From: Cyanosarcina radialis HA8281-LM2
GTDB taxonomy: Bacteria; Cyanobacteriota; Cyanobacteriia; Cyanobacteriales; CCAP-1448
Direction of reading: 5' to 3'
Length of the DNA stretch: 64,000 bases
NCBI GenBank assembly: GCA_019359615.1
Contig: JAHHHA010000024.1
Location: 43,458-107,457, forward strand
In this document: in pieces, positions 58,428-64,000 of the stretch
Numbering within the stretch: the first letter of the stretch is position 1
How the letters are laid out: each line of letters begins with the position of its first letter
Notes under the pieces: model-generated
Databases searched by the model: none
The model's input: the letters and a program-made list of their open reading frames with translations, nothing else
What the model was told of the DNA's origin: nothing
Position numbers and translations under genes: made by a program

Positions 58428-60623
58428 CTATACCAAAGCGCTAGCCCGAACGGGGACGGCACTAGCAGCCGTACCTGGGGCATAGATTTGGGTGACGTAA
58501 TCGGCAATCATGCGATCGGTATTGAACAGCGGGGCGTTGGTTTTAATCGAGGCTTTCATCATCTCGATCCAACGGTGAGGAATGCCGTTTTCGTCTCGAT
58601 CGTAGTAGAGGGGAACGATTTCCTCTTCCAGCAACCGATAGAGCGATTGGGAATCGATGCGATCTTGCAATTCTTGATCGCTAGTGTTAGCATCTTCGCC
58701 GATCGCCCAACCGTTCGACCCTTTGCCATCAGCACCGACTTGATAGCCTTCGCACCACCAACCATCGAGGACGCTAAAGTTGATCCCACCGTTAAAGCAA
58801 ACTTTTTGCCCGCTGGTGCCGGAAGCTTCTAACGGCCGACGGGGGTTGTTCAGCCAGACATCGACCCCTTGAATCAGTTTTTGGGCGGTGTAGATGTTGT
58901 AGTCTTCGATCAAAGCCACGCGATCGATCAGGTTTGGGTGTTTGCACCAGTCCATAACTCGCTGGATCAGTCGCTTGCCTTCTTCATCTTGGGGATGGGC
59001 TTTGCCAGCAAAGACGATTTGTACCGGCCGTTGGGAGTTACCAAAAATCTCTAAGGCCCGTTGAGCGTCGCGAACGATCAAGTCAGCCCGCTTGTAGAGG
59101 CTGAAGCGGCGAGCAAACCCAATAGTCAAGATTTTAGGATCTAACAGGCGATCGGCCGCATCGATCCGATATTGTTCTTCACTGCGATCGCTCCTAGCAG
59201 CTTTAACTTTAGACCGAGTATGGGCGATCAACCGCTCTTTCAGGACTTGATGTCGCCACCAGAGTTCTTCATTGGGAACTCCGTCGAGTTTGGCCCACAT
59301 TTGGGGGTCGGAGACGCGAGTGGACCAATCTTCTCCCAGATACTCCGAGTACAAATCAGCCATTAAGGGTGCAGTCCAAGTGCGGGCGTGTACCCCATTG
59401 GTAATGTGGCCGATGGGGACTTTATCTTCTGGTTGTTCTGGGTAAAGAATCTTCCACATCTTGCGGGAGACTTCTCCGTGCAGCTTGCTGACCCCATTAG
59501 CCGCCCGACACATCCGTAAAGCTAAAACCGTCATGCCGAAGGGTTCCCACGGATCTCCTAGCCGCCTGGCCCCCAAAGCGAGGAATTGTTCGCGAGATAA
59601 ACCTAACGTCGGCCAGTAGTGGGCGAAATAAGAATCCATCAGGTCGGAAGAGAAGACATCGTGACCGGCCGGAACTGGGGTATGAGTGGTGAAGGCACAG
59701 CGATCGCGCACTGAAGCTTCGATGTCGTAGAAAGATTTGCCCGTGCGTTCGATTTCTAACCTGGCCACCTCTAAAGTGCCAAACGCCGCATGACCTTCGT
59801 TGAGGTGATGCACGGCTGGCTCGATCCCCAAGGCTTTCAGGACTCTTACCCCACCGATCCCTAAAAGCACCTCTTGGGCGATTCTGGTATCGAGGTTGCC
59901 GCCATAAAGGTGTCCTGTCAGCCATCGATCTACCGCATCGTTGTCATCTCGATTGGTATCTAACAGATAAAGGTTAACTCGACCGACTCTGACTACCCAG
60001 ACTTGCACCTTCACTCGCCGCTGGCGAATTTCCATCTCGACTGTCAGCGCCTCGCCCCGATCGTTTTTCACCAATTCGATCGGCATTCGCTCGAATGGAT
60101 TGTCGATATAGTAGTCTTCTTGCCAACCTTGGCGATTGAGTTTTTGGTGGAAGTAGCCTTGACGGTATAGCAATCCTATAGCTACCATCGGTACGCCCAG
60201 ATCCGAGGAGGATTTGAGGTGATCTCCCGCCAGAATTCCCAAACCCCCGGAGTAAATCGGCAACGATTCGTGAATGCCAAATTCCGCGCAAAAATAAGCA
60301 ACTGGGTTTTTGGCCGTAATTTGAGGAGCGACGCTACTGGCCCAAGTATCGGTTGAGGCCATGTAATTATCAAACTGCTGGGCTAGGACCTTGAGGCGCT
60401 TGATGTAAACTGGGTCGTTGGCTAGCTGGGTCAGTCGGACGTAGCTGGTAGAGTCTATTAGCTCGACTGGGTTGTGTTTCGATTCCTGCCACTTGTCAGG
60501 ATCGATGTTGCGAAACAGGGAAACGCGATCGTCCGTCCAACTCCACCAATAGTTGTAAGCTAGGTCAGCCAATCGTTTGAGGGGAAAAGGTAGTTTGGCA
60601 CGTAAATGTTCGATTGTTGTCAT
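58428..60623 (-). CDS. glgP: Alpha-glucan (glycogen) phosphorylase
   Basis: A 731-aa enzyme of the short alpha-glucan phosphorylase type (related to Thermotoga AgpA rather than to the 800-850-aa muscle type). The N-terminus LKRLADLAYNYWWSW with ERVS-like DDRVSLF is typical. AYFCAEFGIHESLPIYSGGLGILAGDHLKSSSDLG and the pyridoxal-phosphate region EASGTSGQKVCFNGGINFSVLDGWW are visible, including the cofactor lysine. It removes glucose 1-phosphate from glycogen chain ends and is the main route for glycogen use at night in cyanobacteria. It is convergent with hicAB. The start at 60623 gives the usual N-terminus. The following 246 bp (60624-60869) show no gene. Confidence 0.9.
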   Translation of the reverse strand: MTTIEHLRAKLPFPLKRLADLAYNYWWSWTDDRVSLFRNIDPDKWQESKHNPVELIDSTSYVRLTQLANDPVYIKRLKVLAQQFDNYMASTDTWASSVAPQITAKNPVAYFCAEFGIHESLPIYSGGLGILAGDHLKSSSDLGVPMVAIGLLYRQGYFHQKLNRQGWQEDYYIDNPFERMPIELVKNDRGEALTVEMEIRQRRVKVQVWVVRVGRVNLYLLDTNRDDNDAVDRWLTGHLYGGNLDTRIAQEVLLGIGGVRVLKALGIEPAVHHLNEGHAAFGTLEVARLEIERTGKSFYDIEASVRDRCAFTTHTPVPAGHDVFSSDLMDSYFAHYWPTLGLSREQFLALGARRLGDPWEPFGMTVLALRMCRAANGVSKLHGEVSRKMWKILYPEQPEDKVPIGHITNGVHARTWTAPLMADLYSEYLGEDWSTRVSDPQMWAKLDGVPNEELWWRHQVLKERLIAHTRSKVKAARSDRSEEQYRIDAADRLLDPKILTIGFARRFSLYKRADLIVRDAQRALEIFGNSQRPVQIVFAGKAHPQDEEGKRLIQRVMDWCKHPNLIDRVALIEDYNIYTAQKLIQGVDVWLNNPRRPLEASGTSGQKVCFNGGINFSVLDGWWCEGYQVGADGKGSNGWAIGEDANTSDQELQDRIDSQSLYRLLEEEIVPLYYDRDENGIPHRWIEMMKASIKTNAPLFNTDRMIADYVTQIYAPGTAASAVPVRASALV

Positions 60624-60869
60624 AAGTTCTGGTAGATATCGATTGGCTTGCCCTTGATGCTCGGACTTCGGATGGCACTTAACTCATCCGCGATCGAGCA
60701 CCTCTTGATGCTTGTACGCTTTGGGCTACGATCTATAGCTTGACAGAGTTTTGGCTGGGGATAGTAATTCTTAATACTCTTTAGCGTTTGTTTAATTATG
60801 TTTGCTAAAAATTAGTTTTGGTAATGTTGGCACGAAGATTACCGCCCTGCAAGCGATACAGAGCGCTAA

Positions 60870-61046
60870 CTATAAAACTAGCGTAATCAGGTTGCTAATT
60901 GCTTCTGTTACTTGAGTTATACCGCGATCGGAGAAGACGAATTCGCTATAGTCGGCCAAGTTATCTGCACCTGCCATCGTCAGCACTACCTCAGCCGCTA
61001 CCCACGTACCGATCTTCACCAATCTTTTTTGCCATTTGCTTGCCAT
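60870..61046 (-). CDS. Small hydrophobic peptide, TWLVxEL/DNLADY family, copy 3 (unlinked)
   Basis: A 58-aa frame translated by hand; AGGAG lies 7 bases before the ATG at 61046. A basic start (MASKWQKRLVK) is followed by IGTWVAAEVVLTMAG, then ADNLADYSEFVF, then a short tail (SDRGITQVTEAISNLITLVL). The block TW(L/V)xxE(L/V)x(L)...(G)xDNLADYSEFVF is shared with 19693 and 20282, 40 kb away and on the other strand. The C-terminal tail is a different hydrophobic segment. No TAACTTTTTC array is seen upstream, so its control differs. No family is recognised. Confidence 0.72.
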   Translation of the reverse strand: MASKWQKRLVKIGTWVAAEVVLTMAGADNLADYSEFVFSDRGITQVTEAISNLITLVL

Positions 61047-61618
61047 CGTTTTTCTCCTGACTCTAAAGCGATGCTCTACGGCTAGCGTTCGCTTGGATTT
61101 GACAGCTTCTAGCTAGAGCCAACATTTTGAAGATTTATTAAGTTATATTAAGCGATCGAGATCCCAGAGATCGTCGCTATGAGGTGCGGATTTCCACCCA
61201 CCTAACCAAAAATTTTCAGCATATCGGTTACAAATGTCGTGACGATTAACAACGTCCCAATCGTCGCTTATGCCTTTTATCGCTACTTTAATTCGCCCGC
61301 TGGCGACCATTTTTATACAGCTAATTATGGCGAGCTAGGCGCGGGATGGATACGTGCTTGAGGGCATTCAGGCCTAGATCCCCCTACAGCAGCCCTCACC
61401 CCCTGCCCCTCTCCCACGGGAGAGGGGTGTCGGAGGCTTTCAAGGGTATGTTTTTGAGATTTGGGGTGGTTCTGGAGCAGGGGATGCAGTGGATGCAGAG
61501 GAAGCAGGGGAAGAAAAGCCATTGTTTTCGTCGTCTACTCATCGCTCACAGAGCCAATTTTTAAAAACATACACCTGTAAGGGTGCCGGAGGCGGGGTGA
61601 GGGCAAATGCGCCCCTAT
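61047..61618. other. Intergenic repeat region
   Basis: A 572-bp stretch without a supported gene. It holds a CCCCTCTCCCACGGGAGAGGGG palindrome within a larger dispersed repeat at 61392-61436. It also holds a 127-bp segment bounded by GTATGTTTTT (61446-61455) and AAAAACATAC (61563-61572), with GCAGGGGATGCAGTGGATG-type repeats inside. On both sides of the segment the repeat sequence GGGTGYCGGAGGC occurs, as if the segment had been inserted into the larger repeat. Confidence 0.6.
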
Positions 61619-63946
61619 TTATTTAGCGATCGTCAAATTCACCTCTTGCAATGAGGGAGAATTAGCGTCGATGACGATTTGACTCGGTTGAACGGGTTGA
61701 CCCCGAACCAGCAAGTTATAAGTTCCTTGCTGCAAGTTTTCTAAATAGAAAACTCCGGCCTCATTGGTGATAGATAATACTGTTTCTCCTCGCTCGGTGG
61801 GGACGGCTTCGACTCTGGCATTGGCTACAGGTTTGCCTTGCGCGTCGGTCACTCGACCAGCTACGGTATAAGACTGCACCATCGGCACTAGAACTGGGGT
61901 ATAACTACCAGGAACCACTTCTACTGCATAGGCAGGTTTGACTGGTTTCCAATCCACCGGATAGCCCGCCGGATCGAGATCGAGGCGATAAGTGCCCGGA
62001 GAGAGGGTGACAAACACCCCTTGGCGGCGAACTTCCGGTCGGGAAGATTTAATCGATTCGTTATTGAGCACTAGCAGTAAATCTAGATCTTCGGTGTAGA
62101 TTTGTTCGCCTCGATCGCGCTTGCCGTTATTATTGCGATCTAAGAATGGTTGTATCCAGATCCCCCCTTCATTGCGCAAGCGATCGAATCGAGGATCGCC
62201 AGGGCCGATGCCGCCTTGGAAATAAAGGTTGGGCGAAATCTCAACCCGGAAACTCTGGTCGTCGGAGGAAACTGAAGCACCTTGATAAATTCCTCGCACT
62301 ACTACTCCTGGGACGACAGCAGTACCAACCGAAGCAATTAGGCCATCGCCACGAGAACCAACACCGTATCCCAGACCTACTTCCCAGAGATATCTGCCAT
62401 CTAGAGATTGAGACGGAGAGCGATAGAACCAACCAGCAGAGGCTAAGTTATCATCGCGTTCGTCGGTATGATTGGTTTCATACCCCACAAACACCGAATG
62501 TCCTAAATTCAAACTATCCGAGCCAGAAAGGTTGTAAGTCAGTCTGGAGTCGCTGCTGAGTTCGTTGGAGCGATGGTTGAGTTGCAAGGCTCCCAGGCGG
62601 GAATTCAAAGCCAAGCGCAGGCGATTTTTGGTATCGAGTTCGACGCTGGCAAAAGTCGAAAAATTCCGGCTGCTTTGGGCAAAGTTGATGCCAGCAAACA
62701 GAGCATCATCGCTGGTATTACCGCCAACTCTGAAACTCAAACTAGGGAATGCTTGCCAGTTAACGCCAAATCGGGTAGAAAGGCGATCGCTGCTGAATTC
62801 GGCGCGTAAAGTATCTGTAGGCTGAAAGCTAATATAACTATCGACTTCTATGCCATCCTCTCCCCCAGCTAGCACCGATGCTGAAACTTGCAAGGGGAAA
62901 CCTTTGGGTTGATAGAAAATTTCTCCCAATCCTAGTAAAGAGCGATCGTAAACCGTACCGACACCTAAAGTCAGATCTTCAGAAACGCCGTAGCGATAGG
63001 CAACTCCACCTCGTAACTCAGTGAAATCGCCAATAAAATTCGATCCTTCGTCAAATTCTCGCCGCAAGCCCGCAGAAACGGTGAGAGCCGACGTACCCTT
63101 GGGTAATTGACTAGGAACGCTTGAAAAAGTGGCATCTCGGATTTCTGGCGCTGCTGTTAGCTGCCCGTTAGGATAAAGTAAAATTTCATATCTACCGCCC
63201 CTAGAAGGAACATCTGCAAATCGAAAGACTCCAGATGAATCTACTAACACCTCAGCAACGACATTATCCCGCGATCCTTGAGTTAGTCGGACTAGGGTAT
63301 TCGGTGGGGCTTGTCCCACAATCGTGCGTCCGAGTTCGTCAGTTTGCAGGCGCTGACTCCAATTAAAGCCACCACTACCAGTAGTAGTAGTGCCCGGTTT
63401 AAAACCCCAACGCCGAACAGTAGTCAAGCCCCAATAGTCGCCATCGCCTTGAGCGTTCCAAAAGGTAGGATGAGAACCCAGAACGTAGTCGGTTGAGTCA
63501 GTCGGGCGGAAATACTGTGCTTCTGAGAGTCGCCAAGAACTGGTATCGGTTAAATCCGATTGATTGGTGCGAACGAACCAACTCCCACCCAAAACCGTTC
63601 CTACAGAACTAAGTTCTCCTTGGTAGGTCGTGTCAGAGCCACCCGAACTGCCGCTACGACCGCTGATATCGGTCTTTTGCCCGGTAGCTGCTACCGTAAA
63701 ATCGGGAGCTTGAATGCGGGGCAATCCTTCTGTAACCACGGGCGGTTTTTTCTGGCGCAATTTTCCGTCTTCTCTGAAGTCCAACCAAGGAGGGGTAAAG
63801 TTGATGGCGTATTCAACAATATCGAATTCGGTGGGAACGCCCAAGCGATTTCTGATTTGTTCGACGCTAAAAACGGCTCTTCGGACATCGCGTGGTAAAA
63901 TGTAGCTTAAGCTACATTTTACCACGATTTCAAAATGGATTTTCAC
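61619..63946 (-). CDS. Outer-membrane usher-like beta-barrel protein, N-terminus missing or disrupted
   Basis: A 775-aa open frame. The middle (about 63300 down to 62230) has alternating beta-strand sequence typical of ushers/outer-membrane barrels. It is preceded by an APPNTLVRL...EVLVDSSGVFRFADVP and LYPNGQ segment like the plug/middle domains of cyanobacterial FimD-like ushers. The C-terminus has a carboxypeptidase-regulatory-like beta sandwich (YTVAGRVTDAQGKPVANARVEAVPTE...TNEAGVFYLENLQQGTY). The frame starts at a GTG (63946) directly after an in-frame TAG. No signal peptide is present. The first codons read through a perfect 36-bp palindrome (63891-63926). The true 5' end is therefore lost, displaced or out of frame. 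Likely once exported; function now uncertain. Confidence 0.6.
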   Translation of the reverse strand: MKIHFEIVVKCSLSYILPRDVRRAVFSVEQIRNRLGVPTEFDIVEYAINFTPPWLDFREDGKLRQKKPPVVTEGLPRIQAPDFTVAATGQKTDISGRSGSSGGSDTTYQGELSSVGTVLGGSWFVRTNQSDLTDTSSWRLSEAQYFRPTDSTDYVLGSHPTFWNAQGDGDYWGLTTVRRWGFKPGTTTTGSGGFNWSQRLQTDELGRTIVGQAPPNTLVRLTQGSRDNVVAEVLVDSSGVFRFADVPSRGGRYEILLYPNGQLTAAPEIRDATFSSVPSQLPKGTSALTVSAGLRREFDEGSNFIGDFTELRGGVAYRYGVSEDLTLGVGTVYDRSLLGLGEIFYQPKGFPLQVSASVLAGGEDGIEVDSYISFQPTDTLRAEFSSDRLSTRFGVNWQAFPSLSFRVGGNTSDDALFAGINFAQSSRNFSTFASVELDTKNRLRLALNSRLGALQLNHRSNELSSDSRLTYNLSGSDSLNLGHSVFVGYETNHTDERDDNLASAGWFYRSPSQSLDGRYLWEVGLGYGVGSRGDGLIASVGTAVVPGVVVRGIYQGASVSSDDQSFRVEISPNLYFQGGIGPGDPRFDRLRNEGGIWIQPFLDRNNNGKRDRGEQIYTEDLDLLLVLNNESIKSSRPEVRRQGVFVTLSPGTYRLDLDPAGYPVDWKPVKPAYAVEVVPGSYTPVLVPMVQSYTVAGRVTDAQGKPVANARVEAVPTERGETVLSITNEAGVFYLENLQQGTYNLLVRGQPVQPSQIVIDANSPSLQEVNLTIAK
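63891..63926. repeat. Perfect 36-bp palindrome at the start of the usher-like frame
   Basis: CGTGGTAAAATGTAGCTT (63891-63908) followed immediately by its exact complement (63909-63926), no loop. It marks the point where the usher-like reading frame loses its expected N-terminal part. It may be a transposon end pair, a small palindromic element or an inversion scar. Confidence 0.8.
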
Positions 63947-64000
63947 CTAGATACACTGTTGAATTTACCATATGTTACGGTTTTTACTTGTTATCAAAAA

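Overview
The window is a cyanobacterial chromosome segment. The octamer GCGATCGC (HIP1) recurs throughout on both strands. Many genes are typical cyanobacterial forms: acyl-ACP synthetase, a pyruvate dehydrogenase E2 of the cyanobacterial/plastid type, the DUF4212 plus sodium:solute symporter pair, WD40 STAND ATPases, Uma2 nucleases, DUF4118/PAS/GAF hybrid histidine kinases and short dispersed palindromes. I cannot name a species. No rRNA, tRNA, CRISPR array or full insertion sequence was seen.

Layout. 1-3.8 kb: the C-terminal part of an exopolysaccharide tyrosine autokinase, then a two-subunit sodium:solute symporter. 4.0-5.3 kb: an RNase III with an added N-terminal HEPN-type domain. 5.4-7.2 kb: two paralogous DUF4333 lipoproteins. 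7.4-11.4 kb: aas, a YlqD-family protein and PDH E2. 12-19.2 kb: a small exported protein, a Tat-type multicopper oxidase, a pair of short unknown genes, and a large NB-ARC/WD40 STAND protein overlapping a polytopic membrane protein. 19.5-22.6 kb: an island of small genes. Two encode short hydrophobic paralogous peptides and two encode exported Cys-bracketed 'FIDPF' repeat proteins. Three promoters here share arrays of 10-bp direct repeats (T[A/G]ACTTTTTC) at near-constant distance from a -10 element. 22.6-27.3 kb: a HEAT-repeat protein coupled to a 49-aa zinc-ribbon protein, then a Ser/Thr kinase with TPR and PDZ modules.

27.8-56.3 kb is an array of six large hybrid histidine kinases (691 to 2000 aa) on the + strand, interrupted only by one Rpn-family nuclease gene and a truncated copy of it. 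N-terminal and C-terminal similarities show that the array grew by duplication and domain shuffling. Two kinases carry two complete HisKA/HATPase/REC cores. Heptanucleotide and pyrimidine-rich repeats of intergenic type sit in-frame at the same position of the ATP-binding domain in several kinases. One kinase contains a GC-rich block of different base composition. No DNA-binding response regulator lies in the window, so the output is unknown.

56.4-64 kb: a Uma2 nuclease, surE, a hicAB toxin-antitoxin pair whose antitoxin ends inside a palindromic repeat, glgP, a third unlinked member of the small hydrophobic peptide family (60870-61046), and a truncated or disrupted outer-membrane usher-like protein.

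Most notable candidates for undescribed biology: the co-regulated small-peptide island with its operator arrays and unlinked paralogue; the HEPN-RNase III-dsRBD fusion; and repeat invasion of protein-coding sequence (kinase ATPase domains, WD40 blades, hicB C-terminus). A 211-bp MITE-like element with 14-bp terminal inverted repeats and a perfect 9-bp target duplication lies at 32152-32362.
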